Positions 12,640-25,172 of a stretch of DNA of 64,000 nucleotides are shown here, one piece after another (the first letter of the stretch is position 1; each line of letters starts with the position of its first letter). A model generated the notes under the pieces. The model was not told where the DNA came from. It ran no database searches and saw nothing but the letters and a program-made list of their open reading frames with translations. This DNA comes from Escallonia rubra. Lineage: Eukaryota; Streptophyta; Magnoliopsida; Escalloniales; Escalloniaceae. The stretch spans positions 1,116,001-1,180,000 of the forward strand of contig JAVXUO010001311.1 in the NCBI GenBank assembly GCA_033065855.1, in the 5' to 3' direction. Position numbers and translations under genes: made by a program.

Positions 12640-13384
12640 GGCGGCTGCGGCGGCGCCGGATTGGCGGCGGCAGTCCGGAGGAGGAACGCCGTGGAAGCTC
12701 GCTGCATCAAGGAGAGAAAGAGAGAGTCTTAGCTATTGGGCGTCATGAGATGGGCGGAACCGAGCTGAACGATTTGACGAGCACGGCGGAGACGGCGGTT
12801 CCGGTGACCGTCCGAGGTGGCGGCGAGACAGAGAGAGAGAGGGGGGGAAAGATAGAAGCAATGAGTGCTGTTTGGTTACTTTTGAGCTTTGGTTTTACAA
12901 GCTGAGCTATGTATGGCCTACGGGGCATGTGACGACGGTCGAGAATTTTCATGGTAACTCCCTTAAATTGTAACACGCTTTGGTAACATTAAAGCGATAA
13001 CGCCACCCGATAATAATTAATAATTATTATGAACGATCGATATGCCAAGATTTATTTGTTTATTAAAGGGAAGCTTGTAGCGCTGATTTGACCGTCTGCA
13101 TTATAGACGGTTCAAGTTTTTTTTTAAAGCGAATTTCGTCATCCATTCTATTTGAGGCTGATAGAATTTCATTTCAAATTTTCAAATTTTGTTGTTTGGA
13201 ATATTAAAAAAAGGAATTGGAATTGGATTTCATGAGATTTGACTGGATTTATTTCTATAGTGTGAAATTCGATGAAAAATGGTCGGATTTCATGGGATTT
13301 CGATTTACTTGAATTAAAAGTAATTATTTACATATTTTACCTTTTTTTCTAGATCTCTCCAACAATGAACTAACCACAACCATC

Positions 13385-14256
13385 TTCATTGCCGCTGCCG
13401 TCATACCACTTTTACTACCACCACCAGCACCACTACTGCCACCACCACCACCGGCACCATTACTACCACCACTACTGCCACAACCACTACTGTCGCCACC
13501 ACCAACATCGTTACTACCACCACTATCACCACCGCCGCCGCCACCACTACCATTGTTGCTGCCGCCACAACCACCGCTAACACTACCGCCACCACCACTA
13601 CAACCACCGCCACCACTACCATCACCGCCAATACCGGCAGTACTGCCACAATTACCACTGTCGCTGCCACTACTGCCACCACTACTACCATCGTCACCAC
13701 TACTGCCACCACCAACGCCACTGCATCCCCCACCACTACCGCCATCGCCACAGCCAGTACGGCCACCATTACTGCCACCACCGTCGCCACCACTGCTGCC
13801 AACCACCACCGCCACCACCACTGTCGCCGCCACAGCCACCATAGCCACCAATAATGCCACCACCACCCCCGCCACCACCGTCACCACTGCCACCACCACA
13901 ACCACCACCACCATTGTCACCGCCACAGCCACCAATAATGCCATCACCACCACCGTCGCCACCGCTGCTGCCACCACAGCCACCACCACTATTGTCGCCA
14001 CTACTGCCGCCACCACCACCATCACCACTGCCACCGCCACCACCATCACTGCCGCCGACATCACTATTGCCACCGTCGCCGCCACCACTATTGTTGCCAC
14101 CACTACTGCCACCGACATCACTATTGACGTTAGTTGACGACCACCAGTTACACCTTGTTACACCTCAATACCACCACTACTACCGCTACCCATCACTTGA
14201 CCACCCCACCACTTCAACTGTCGATGTTGCTACCCCTTGCAGTGCTGCCACCACCA
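13385..14256. repeat. CCA/CCG trinucleotide-rich low-complexity tract (about 870 bp)
   Basis: Nearly uninterrupted degenerate ACC, GCC and ACT triplets. All six frames are poly-T/P/A or poly-V/G/S, which explains the long apparent ORFs on both strands; none is a real gene. Triplet purity with many single-base changes indicates an old expanded microsatellite. Confidence 0.9.
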
Positions 14257-14340
14257 CCATGTGGTGGCACTAGCACACTTGAAACCATGTGGTGGCACTA
14301 GCACACTTGAAACCATGTGGTGGCACTAGCACACTTGAAA
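14257..14340. repeat. Three-copy 28-bp tandem repeat
   Basis: Unit begins ACCATGTGGTGGCACTAGCA and repeats exactly three times (14257-14284, 14285-14312, 14313-14340). Each unit contains the palindrome CCATGTGG/CCACATGG. It adjoins the end of the CCA-rich tract. Confidence 0.9.
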
Positions 14341-15534
14341 CCACTTATCGTAAAATTTAGACAAATGATATAATTGTCTAAAAATTTATTACATTTCCAT
14401 TTTCTCTGTTCTCCAAACACAAAATTGGAATTCCGTGATTTGAATTCCCTTTCGTTTCAAACAAAAAAAAGTGAATTGAATTCCAAATCTGAAATTCAAA
14501 TCCTAAAAGAATTGGTTCCAAACGGAAGGGCTAGGCTATATGTTTAGCATTTTCGTTTTGTGTTATCATTTTCATGATTTTCCTATTCAGTTAGAAAATA
14601 TGTCCCTGTATTTTTATCATTTTCACCAAAAACAGAAAATAGTAACAGTACAATTTTTTTTTATCATCATTGCAAAAAAACAGAGAATGAAAATGATAAA
14701 GTTGAAAAAAAATGATGATAATATAGTAGTTCATTTACTTTAATACTTCTATTATGACTTTCACAAAATTTCATCATTGGTATTTTCATTTTTTCTCTCA
14801 AGTAACTTCATTGACATTTTTGTTAACAACATTGAGTTTGCAATACACAGGGGTCGTGTGTTTTAGGAAGTTAGTTATCTTGAATTTTTTTCAACTTGTT
14901 AAATCTATCTATATTAGTTGTAATATATGTCAGTATTGGAGTTCTTTGTCGAAAAATAAATTTAGCTTGACCTCGTTTCTAAAACAGAAAATATTTTGTC
15001 ATGGAAAATTGGTGTAACTACTATATATCCTCTCTTTTTTTTGTTGAAAATATTGTTGTTAAGAAAATTCCTTATTTATTTATTTATTTTTGGTTTGGAG
15101 AATGACAAAATCTGTTGTCTTGGTCAAAATTACTTTCCCAGAATACACAGCGCGAAGCATTTCAAGGCACACGGCGCCCAAGGTTTAGCATCATCATGCA
15201 TAGTCAAGACCAGCTTTGAGTTGTATGACTATGAGAGAATTGTTCTATAAACTTTGTTTTGTGTGAAGTTGGCTGCTTAGAGAGAGAGAGGAAAATTATC
15301 ACTCGACAACTTATGCCAACTTTGTTTTGTCAATCTGCGTCATTTTGTGAAAGCACCCAAGGCCCACAAGGCTTTTGTGTTGGTTTACTGATCCGGATTT
15401 TTTATATCTCTACACTCTCTTGTATTTCTGTCCAGACTTCTTTTCGAGTAAGCTTAACGCGTTGATGAATTAAACAGAGTGGCAGTGAATTTAACTTTTG
15501 AATTGTGTGTAGGGCCTGGATTATTGTTATTGAA

Positions 15535-16215
15535 GGCGCTGGCGTATCTGAGGCACAAATGGTTCCTACAGCCTAGGTACAAGGTGCAAGGAATAGGCGT
15601 GCCTTTTCGAAGTGACGTGCAAAATGAAATTAAATAAATATTAATACATTAAACCAGTAAAATCATGTACAAAAATTTCCCTATTATGGCAATTCAATAA
15701 ACTTCTAACACTAGAAAAAGTGCAAACCAATAAAAAGTTGTTAATCCCGAGTGAGCATGAGACCATCATCCTCGTCCTTAGTTGGGGCTAAGACAACAAT
15801 GCTCTCTTCAAAGTTAATCATAGGCTCCAAATCTGATAGAAATTCTTCCTCAATATAATCTTTTTTGTTCATAGGGTGAATCGAAGGGATAGATCTACTT
15901 GGGAGTAGTAGCCGGTGATGGCACTGGCACAGTGGACATTCAACAAGAGAATCAGTTGATCAGGGATTTGTGGTTTTGGATTTTTTGGGTTTGGAGATTG
16001 ATTTATGATATTACGAAAGAAGGAATTCAAAATGATGAATAGCTGAGGTGATGCCATGACCGCAAAGTTCAAAGACTTGATTTTTTGGGCTTTTATTTGC
16101 TTCTCCTTTTCCTGCCTTTCGCATAAACGCACGCCTCTTTGAAGGGGTTGTGTCTAGCCCTAGACGAGGTGCGCTCCCTACGCCTTGTGTTTAGGCCCGC
16201 TTTTGATAATACTGG
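15535..16215. repeat. Dispersed repeat with AGGCGC-rich inverted ends
   Basis: The left end reads TTATTGAAGGCGCTGGCGTA and the right end, inverted, begins AGTATTATCAAAAGCGGGCC and is rich in GGCGTAGGGAGCGC. Weakly inverted, GC-rich ends with an AT-rich interior suggest an old DNA-transposon derivative. No transposase or target duplication is visible. Confidence 0.4.
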
Positions 16216-17252
16216 CGGGAATTGACCCGCGCTCTGATATCAAGTATCTAAACTCAAAATCAATTGACAGTGAAGGAAGAGAACAACAAGGTTGATATGA
16301 GATCTATATCTCAACACATATAATGGTTTATTGTTCTTTCAAATTAGCTGAAGAAAATAGATTAAAAAATTGCCAAAAGAAGACTTGGACATGTATTACT
16401 CAAGCTAAAGCCTATCATTGATATATCTTGGAATTTTGATCCCCTGGACAAATGATGAGGCATAGTGCCTATAATTCAACAGGTGAGCTGCATAACCGGC
16501 TAATGGCCCCCTCCACCATAATAACCAAAAGGCTTAATAATGTGTTGACAAAAATTGCAGATAAGCTGGAAGATTACTTTCAAATCAATTTTTCCTTGCC
16601 GTTGTCGTTGATGTAAAGTCTCTGATTATGACTCTGAAAGAAGATGTGATGCAAAAATGTTATCTTGGCTCCTTGGGTCCAAATTGGTTGAATACCATCC
16701 CCTTGGCCTTTGTATATAATGCTGGTGTGGAAGCAATTCAAAATTTGGACTTTTAGAGTAAGCAGGGTTGGACCTACCTTCACATTATTAAGTGGGAAAA
16801 TGAACATCCTTGCTCGTACTTTTTCATACTTAAAAGGGATTTTTTTATATATAAGTCAATTTCATTCCTCAAACACCCGGGTTTACTTCTTTTAAGAATT
16901 TGGGAGTTTCTTCCGTTCATGACTCAAAAGTGCAAAGTAAATTCATATTTAGTTACAAGTTAACGACCCTACCCTTGACAATGTCCAATTTGGTTACTTT
17001 TCATGTCAATCTCAAGTCCGGCAACAAGTGCAATAACAACATCCTTACGTTAAATTAGATGAAAATCACGAAGATCGAGATTCTCGAAGTAATGACTGGA
17101 ATACGGGATTGTACCATTTGATGAGACGGTGCCACAAGAAGGGATTATAGCACGCGGTGGAATGAGGGGCGCACATTAATTCTCGTAGCATGATAAGATT
17201 TTGTACCCAGTGCATAAGAGATGGATAGACCCACCAAGTATATGACTCGAGG

Positions 17253-18181
17253 TAGTGGCAGAGCTAGTGGGTGGCACCGGTGGGCCTGTGCCCACCTGCT
17301 CCTCCAAAAAATTTTACTTTTATGTGGTATATTTTACCCACAATGATAAAAGTGCCCACCTAAAAATTCTAAAATTACTTAAATGATATATTTTTTTAGT
17401 TATTTTACATGTTAAAGTACCTAAAAATTTTAGCAAAAGTTAAAAGAAATGTCATTTTATTTAAAATGCTAAACTTATACAAATAAATGCAAAAAAAGTA
17501 AAGTTCAAACTCCAAATAAGTAAACACATAAAGTCAACATATTTAACCACACAGTTTAGACTTTATATGGCGACAGAGCACACCGCCTTTGGGCTCTGAC
17601 GGCTACACCTCATTCTCTGCTTCTGGCCTCACCTGTTGTCTTCTCTCCCTTCTCCGACTGGCTTACATGTTGCGTAAGATCCAATAAAGTCGAGTCAGCC
17701 GTTCTGGTGGCTTCGAGTTAAAAGTTGCTTCCCTCGATTGATATTGTAACAGAAGAAGATTTTTCTATCTTATTTTTTAGATGTCCTGAATCAAGCTAAA
17801 ATGTTGCTTGTTGGCTGGTGGCAATTTCATGGTAGACTCTTTGTTTGTATTTTAAACCCAAAGGTCATAGTAGCGATTTTCAGGGTAAGATCCGTATTTG
17901 GAACTTATAATTTGTATATTTAACTATAGTAGCAATTGAGCCTTTAACACCCAAATATTTTTTTGTTGGGCTTCTGTTTTAGTCATCTAGACAGAACCAA
18001 GAGGCTTCGAATTTTACTATTTTATTAGTTTGAAAGTGGACTTAATTCCATGAAAATTTAACTTTTGATAGCGTAAAAGCATGGACAATCATATTGGGGC
18101 ACAAGTTTTGTGAATATCCTTCTCGCTGAATCTCTTAAAAAAAAAATTATAGTGCTCACCCCGCTCATCTCGAGGCCACTG
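17253..18181. mobile_element. Possible degraded hAT-like element
   Basis: The left end reads TAGTGGCAGAGCTAGTGGG and the right end inverted reads CAGTGGCCTCGAGATGAGCG, resembling the CAGTGGCGGAGC-type ends of plant hAT elements, with GTGGGCACCGG/GCCCACC near the left end. No clean 8-bp duplication is present and no transposase ORF remains. Confidence 0.4.
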
Positions 18182-18687
18182 CTAATTCCTTAATGACGTG
18201 GGATAGTTTTACCGGAAAGACACTTCAAAAGTCTGCTACAGAACTAAACAACATCACCCTCTGTTTTTAAATTTGCTGAATACTGCAAAAGCCTGATCTG
18301 ATCACTTGGTCTAGGACACAAGTACTGCATGTGATTCCTTGGTAAAGGACTGAAGGAGTCCCAAAAACAACGTCTGTGGGTGTGACAGTGTGAGCTCAGG
18401 CCACCGGCAGTGTGAATATCCCATAGCCAAGCCATCCAAATTTCCTACGAAAACCTTGAAGGCCACGTAGAACTAAGACCAATCTCCCATGGCCAAAGCC
18501 GTCCAAATCCATGGACTTCGTTTTTCAACATGTAGCTCACCAACCATTATACACGTGTTACAATCTTCCATCATTCTTCCTCTATTAAGCAACAACTCAA
18601 GCCCGCCCTCGTCCAAATCATCAACCTTTAACACACTTCCCTCAGCTCGTTCCCGGCTTAGTCACTCAAGCATTGACGCTCGATATC

Positions 18688-21600
18688 ATGCCTTCTTCTT
18701 CCTCTACTTCTTTTTGCTCTTGTCGGGCCTTGTGGACCTTCCTGGTGCTAGCCAGGGTTGTTGGTTGCATATCAGGTCGGATTGGTTTGGGTTCAAGATT
18801 GCTGGCGAACGAGGAGCAAGCATGGGCTTCGGACAATGGAACCTTCGCGTTTGGTTTCACTCCTGCAGGCTCACGCGATACGTTTGAATTGGCAATATGG
18901 TTCGCGGATCTTCCTGGAGACCGAACGCTAGTTTGGTCAGCTAACATGTAAGTCATTTCACACTTGTGCATGCACGGCCTTTTTGTGCAGAGTAGAGTAG
19001 TACCGCAAGCTAGTATAGTAGCTTAGACAGAGGCGCACACAGACGCAAATGAACAATTGGTCTTATTGTAGGAGCTTCCACTATGCTGGACACACGCACA
19101 CACACACAGAGTCAACTAGAAGAGACAATCACGACTTGCCACTCAAATTTTGCATTAGCAAATGAGGTCTAGGGCCTAGCGGCCACATTCTGTCCTAGAG
19201 TTTGGCTACCATACAACAGAAAGCTCGATAAGAAAACGAAAATTGCATAATGGGAACTTTGGTCAACTAGCTTTGGCACAATGGAAAAGTTCTCAAGTGA
19301 AAATCATGTTTCCAGGTGCTGAGTGACATTTCAAAAGATTTTACAAACACAACTATCATGTGCTTTACTAAATCAACAAAAGAGGCCTTTACAAATCTAC
19401 AAAAGAGGCCTTACCAATTGATTATTATTGGTTTATGACTTGAAAGCACAAACCATTCCTCCATATCTAGTCTTTACTACAGCTTTTGCAGGTAAAAATA
19501 ACTTCTGGTCAACCATTTTTTTGATCTCAATAGAAACTCTCCAGTCAGCAAAGACGCAATCTTGGAGCTGGATGCAACGGGAAACCTCGTCCTCATTGAT
19601 GGAAACACCACCGCGTGGACGTCAAACACCTCTGGTGCAGGTGTCCAAACAGCAGTGATGTTAGAAAATGGCAACTTCATCCTCTACAGCATCAACCAAA
19701 ACATTACCTGGCAAAGCTTTTCACACCCATCCGACACTCTCCTACCAGGCCAGCCCTTAAACGTCTCTCTCGAGCTCACATCAGCAAAGTCATCACCTTA
19801 TTCTCATGTCGGTTATTACACACTAAAAACGTTGCAGCAGCCCACTTCCTTAAGCCTTGCACTTACCTACAACCTGCCCCAATCCTTCACAAACTATTCG
19901 TACTGGACTGGACCAGATATATCAAACGTGACAGGGGATGCTGTTGCGATTCTAGACGAATCAGGAAGTTTCGGAATTGTATATGGCGCATCATCAAATG
20001 GAGCTGTTTATCTGTACAAAAATGATGGTGACAATGGAGGGTTATCCTCGGGTATGAATCAGTTAAGTAGGCCATTGACTTTAAGACGACTAATCCTTGA
20101 GACTAGTGGAAATTTACGTTTGTATCGTTGGGACAATGATGTTAATGGATCACGTCAATGGGTTCCAGAATGGGCTGCAGTTTCAAATCCGTGTGACATT
20201 GCTGGTATTTGCGGTAATGGGATATGCAATTTGGACGAAAGCAAGACAAATGCTTCGTGCACATGCTTGCCAGGGACCAATTATGACGCGGCCAATGATG
20301 CACCGTGCTTGGGAAATTCATCGTTGACGGGAAAATGTGGCTCTCGTCATGAGAATTTGACATCTAAGTTTAAGATTGCAATGGTTCAACAGACTAATTA
20401 CTATTACTATGAATCATCAGTGATAGCAAATTATAGTGATATTACGAGTGTGTCAAAATGTGGTGATGCTTGTTTGTCAGACTGTGAGTGTGTTGCTTCG
20501 GTTTATGGGCTCAACGAGGAAACAGCTTACTGTTGGGTTTTGAAAAGCTTGGAATTTGGTGGATACGAGGATCCTGGATCGACCTTGTTTGTTAAGGTCG
20601 AGTCCAATGGCTCATCAACACCAGAAAGCGATGGACGGTCAGGGGACAAAACTAAGGGGACAGAAAACAGTCGTACGAAGATTTTGGTTCTTCCTATTGT
20701 TCTAAGCATGACTGCCTTGATTGCACTACTTGGTTGCCTACTTTATATCACAGTTCACAGAAGGAGAGCCTTAAAGAAAGCCCTTGAAAACTCCTTAGTT
20801 GTGTCAGGCGCTCCAATGAATTTTAGTTACCGCGACCTACAGAACAGGACCAGCAATTTTTCTCGTCTACTTGGAGCAGGTAAAGTATAGACTTCACTAA
20901 TTTTCAAAGAACTTCAATCTATTAGAAGGGTCCAATGCTGCCTTTAGCGGCCAATTGTTACTTTCAGAACAAAGTATCATAACCAAAAGTTTTGCCCATC
21001 AAGACATTTCATTGAGTGCATTGGATCCTGGTGGGGAGAGCCTAACTTTTCTTTTTCCTTTGCAGGTGGTTTTGGAAGTGTATACAAGGGAAGCCTAGGA
21101 GATGGGACTTTGATTGCAGTGAAGAGACTTGACCGGATTTTGCCTCAAGGGCAGAAAGAATTTATAACAGAAGTAAACACCATAGGCTCTATGCATCACA
21201 TGAACTTGGTTCGTCTACGTGGATACTGTTCCGAGGGAGCACGAAGGTATGGCACACCTTTACCAAAAGTATGTAAGCATATTACCAGCTCTCTATGTCC
21301 CCTGGAAACTTCGGCATGTCGTGGCAAAAAAATCTGCATTTTTAAGTTCATGTTGAGGCAAGATTAAATCGATGGAATTTCAAAAACTGTTCTTAAGGTT
21401 TTTTTCTGAAAATGTGGTTATCAACAGGCTTCTGGTTTATGAGTTCATGAAAAATGGATCCTTGGACAAGTGGATATTTTTGTCACTTAAATGTCGAGAC
21501 CGACTTCTAGATTGGTCAACTCGCTTCCAAATAGCTGTCGGTACCGCACAAGGAATTGCATATTTTCACGAGCAATGCAGGAACCGTATAATACATTGTG

Positions 21601-22513
21601 ACATCAAGCCAGAAAATATTCTCTTGGACGAGAACTTTGTCCCAAAAGTATCGGATTTTGGACTAGCTAAGTTGATGGGAAGAGAGCACTCACAGGTTGT
21701 CACTATGGTCAGAGGAACCCGAGGCTACTTGGCGCCAGAGTGGTTAAGTAACCGTCCTGTTACAGTAAAGGCGGATGTTTACAGCTATGGAATGCTTCTC
21801 TTAGAGATCGTTGGTGGCCGGAGGAACCTTGACATGAATTTTGATGCAGAGGACTTCTTTTTCCCAGGATGGGCTTTTAAGGTACCATGGCTAAGTTCAG
21901 ATTTTAGTCTTGTAGTTGCATGTCGGATTTGCAGTTTTAAATGTTGAAATTTAATCGTCAAACATCCCAGTAAAAGAAAGAAGAGACTACTTCCAAGAAG
22001 ATATTATATTAAAATGTTCCATAATATCTGTGTGAAAAGGGGTCGTCAGATGAGCTAACTTAGGAACTACAAACTGCCAATAAGCTTGATAAACGTTTAC
22101 ATCTCTGTTGTAGAGAGGACGATTATGTAGTATTACTTGTCTGATGCAGCTTGACCTATGCAATTTGATTTTTGCAGGAGATGACAAATGGGACACCAAC
22201 TAAAGTTGCAGATAGAAGGCTAGAAGGAGCAGTGGAAGAAGAAGAAGTCATGAGGGCCTTGAAAGTTGCCTTTTGGTGCATCCAGGATGAAGTTTTCATG
22301 AGGCCTTCAATGGGGGAAGTGGTGAAGATGTTGGAAGGATCAGTTGACATTAACTTACCACCGATGCCACAGGCAGTTTCGGAGTTGATCGAGGAAGGAC
22401 TGGACCATGTATACAAGACCATGAAGAGAGAGTACAGCTCCTTCACAATTCCTAGTCAACCATCATCTAATTCTCATGCTACATGTAGTTACTCTACAAT
22501 GTCACCAAGATGA
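18688..22513 (+). CDS. G-type lectin S-receptor-like Ser/Thr protein kinase (At5g24080-like), five exons
   Basis: Exons: 18688-18947, 19534-20879, 21066-21246, 21428-21881, 22178-22513; all GT-AG and in frame, 858 aa. The ATG at 18688 is chosen because it opens a signal peptide (hydrophobic LWTFLVLARVVGC). Order of domains: signal peptide to about residue 30; B-lectin domain with SDNGTFAFGF and ATGNLVL (about 40-150); S-locus region; EGF-like NPCDIAGICGNG; PAN-like Cys cluster CGDACLSDCECVASVYG; one transmembrane helix (about 470-494); kinase from LGAGGFGSVYKG, with K555 in AVKRLD, catalytic HCDIKPEN (D654), DFG (D672) and RGTRGYLAPEW. All catalytic residues are present, so it should be an active plasma-membrane receptor kinase. 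The ectodomain and kinase match At5g24080 almost block by block. Ligand unknown; G-lectin kinases act in defence and development. No frame breaks were found. Confidence 0.92.
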
Positions 22514-25172
22514 TTAAGGTCCAACTTTTGTTGCCTACACTGGATCAGACATGGCTTTTGTGGATGAACTGTAAACCCGTTCGCAGGCAGCAAAGCCAAG
22601 GATTTCTATGGCTTGGTGTGATCTAAATAGAAAGAAAGATGTCGATGTAGCCCCATTTGATTTTGTAGCTTAAACATTTCATTGAGTTCTCTCTGATATG
22701 CATTGTAACCACAAAAGCAGAAAGGAAGGAAAACTCAGCAATTTTTCAGTTTCTCGATTAGCTGGACAATATATTGATAGCCTTCTATCCTTCTAGTATA
22801 GCACACTGAAGGCCTTGTGTAGTTCTAAATTTGTGGTGCTCAGTGCTCACCTAGCAAAAGTGACAGATCCTATCGTACCTCTCTAACCTCGTAATCAAGA
22901 GAAATTTTAGGTGATGCAGCTTTTTTAAAATCATTCAATTCAATGGAAACTCATCACTTCGACAAAAGTGCAACTGTCAACTGGGTTCATGTGCACAAAT
23001 TATCTACACGTGGTCTTACATTTTACTTGAATAACGAAACTCCGTTAGTTGGTTTCAAAATTACCTGTAAGCACTGTCTCACTTAAAATTACAACTAGAC
23101 TTTAATATACACACTATCTACACATAGTCTTATATTTTACTTGATTGACGAGTCCCTATTTATTGGTCTCAAAATTACATGTTAGCACCGCTTCACTTAA
23201 AATTTACTTTTCAAATTGCCTAGGGCTTTATTTATGTGCCCGCAATATGTCATGAAGTACTCTTTTTTTGGGCTTCCGTCATTCTATAAAGGTGAGGGGA
23301 GGACTGTGATATTAGTAAAGATCAGGGGAGATAAGTGATATTTACCCCTGCATTGCAGTATTCATGGATTGTAGGTGGGTTGTCCGAAAGAAATAGACGA
23401 CAGTGACCGAGATGTGCAAAGTGCCAATCAAAACCCTAGAACTCCCAATCAGTTGATCTTCAGGTCAATTCATTACGCTCAATTCATCAATCTGCATTTC
23501 CTCTAATCTCTATGTTATGTTGTTAGTCTCTGAGTGTCGTATAATCCCACGATTAGCTTAAAATTTTACTCTGTTTTCATCTTCAGTTTCTAGGATTTGA
23601 TTTAACATTGTTACGTTGAATTGAATCGAGCAGTGACCACGTAGCGAACGAGTGTTATTTGACTAGTGAAACTAGGGCAATAATAATGAGTAAGGTCAAA
23701 ACATGTTCAGATTTTATTTTAGGAATTCGCTTTTTCAACTTACCCATTGATACATATGTTTACCATGCAGTCTTCGTTTTCCTTTTTATTTGATTTTGGA
23801 GTTTTCAAATTGGTTTTTAGTTCCAGGTACACGAAGAAATTACTCATTTTGAACGGACAGAGCAATATAATATACACATCAAGTTTTGTTTCCGAAACGA
23901 AGTTGACTTCAAAAGTTTAGGATACTCTATTCATGTAGGCTTTTTTACATATATGGCACCTATCTCATTTGGACTGCATTAATAAGGTCGAATGTATCCC
24001 AAATTCTTTACTAAGAAAATGAAAAGTGCTGAGGTCTTATGGTGGTTTGGTTAGCAGGAAAGAGGAAGTAACGGGGAAGCTAAGATTGTCAGCTTTTCAT
24101 AGTTAATCATATCTCCTGATAGAAACTCGAGAAATCAAGAATTTTACATGACAATGGTGTTGTATGCCTTAGATAAAGAAGTTGCTCTCTGCGTTCCACT
24201 TTGCCCTTTGCTAAGTTGGTTTTGTCCTCCTGGACAAGCAAGTGATTTCCCCACCCAAGTCTGGAAAAAGGACCATCCATTCATGATACGGAGAAGTCAT
24301 AATTAGATCACGAATTGTTTCTTGCATTGTGGGTGATGCAAAACGGTTCTTTAAGAATGTGCGTGGTTTCCTTCTCGAGACAAAGATGAAGAGTGAAAAA
24401 TGGTAAGAAACAAATTTTGTGAGTGTATAGCACCATTTGATAATTTTGTACCACAGCTACAATAATCGTCGGGCATATAAGCTGAATTCCGCGGTGATTA
24501 TTGGGTTTGTACCTTGGCTTACAAGCCAGCAAGTAATCTACTTTGCTCTTGAGTGATGTGTAAGTGCTACTAACTTAGTGCCAGGACTTAGCTGTGTTGT
24601 CACAGAATTTCTAGTGTTCGTTTTTTGATGGGTTTCAGCTAGCACGCTTTAGTATTAAGACAGGAAGAGCTTTTCTCGCTTAGTTAATAGACTCTGCAAT
24701 AGTCTTCTTTGATGTTTGGTTCGGCGTGACGTGATTTTATGAGAGCTCATTTTTCTTTGTGTAGTAGGGACTTATGGTTGGAGAGACATAGTATAAGAGC
24801 TTTGGATTCAAGAGCAGCAGTGTAATATCCTTTAAGAATGTAGAGTGGAGTGCATAGTTCAAACTTGAAGTGAGAATGTGCTGCCTATCGATAATTCATA
24901 CACATTAATATTCTCCGCGATCATGGTATCATAATAGGCTTACAGGGTTTTTTAGTTGCTTCTGGAGCAGAATGTGTTGTTTTCAGTTTTTGTGCGTTGC
25001 TACGAGTTTTTTTTCCCTACACAAGTTATATTAGTGGAATGTCCACTTGAACAGTTATCATCCTTTCATTTTTAACTTGCATGTTTCATACTTCTATTTT
25101 AATTGTACCATGGGAGTCTTTTTCCCCCTTCCAGGTCCTGAAGACGTGCATCTGTTGTAGGTTATCAAGACA
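22514..25172 (+). other. Intergenic region with the likely 5' UTR of the WDR91-like gene
   Basis: The receptor-kinase 3' UTR probably reaches about 22.7 kb. From about 23370 the sequence has the look of a plant 5' UTR (AAACCCTAGAACTCCC), with a candidate donor CTTCAG|GTCAAT near 23460 and a candidate acceptor CTTCCAG near 25134 just before the WDR91-like start codon, so a long 5' UTR intron is likely. No coding ORF is supported between them. Confidence 0.4.
22998..23205. repeat. Imperfect two-copy tandem repeat, about 114-bp unit
   Basis: TATCTACAC, ATTTTACTTGA, TTGGT.TCAAAATTAC and CACTTAAAATT recur in the same order in 22998-23091 and 23108-23205, offset by about 114 bases, with many differences, so the duplication is old. 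Confidence 0.7.

Larger units (their letters stand above)
13190..14524. mobile_element. Possible MITE-like element enclosing the CCA-rich block
   Basis: The left end has GTTTGGAAT followed by repeated GGAATTGGAATTGG, and the right end reads AATTGGTTCCAAAC, so the two ends are roughly inverted copies (GTTTGGAA...AATT). Such ends are common in plant hAT-type MITEs. I could not find a clean target duplication, so boundaries and class are tentative. Confidence 0.35.
12640..18687. other. Six-kilobase intergenic region between divergent CPBP and receptor-kinase genes
   Basis: It holds the CPBP promoter (not resolved), a hairpin ACCGTCT/AGACGGT near 13089-13111, the CCA-rich low-complexity block, an AGGCGC-rich repeat, a possible hAT remnant and otherwise AT-rich DNA. 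Every longer ORF here is low-complexity or unrecognised. I see no gene. Confidence 0.55.

Noticed and set aside
13324..14273. Long ORFs on both strands (up to 265 aa, Val/Ala/Gly- or Pro/Thr-rich)
   Set aside because: They follow from the CCA triplet tract, which is open in all frames; composition is pure low-complexity.
17253..18181. CTCGAGG at both sides as a target duplication of the hAT-like remnant
   Set aside because: Using it would leave the right CAGTGGC terminus outside the element; more likely chance, so the class stays tentative.
18489..18887. ORF of 132 aa before the receptor kinase
   Set aside because: It overlaps the signal peptide exon in another frame; the kinase frame is supported by domains and splicing.
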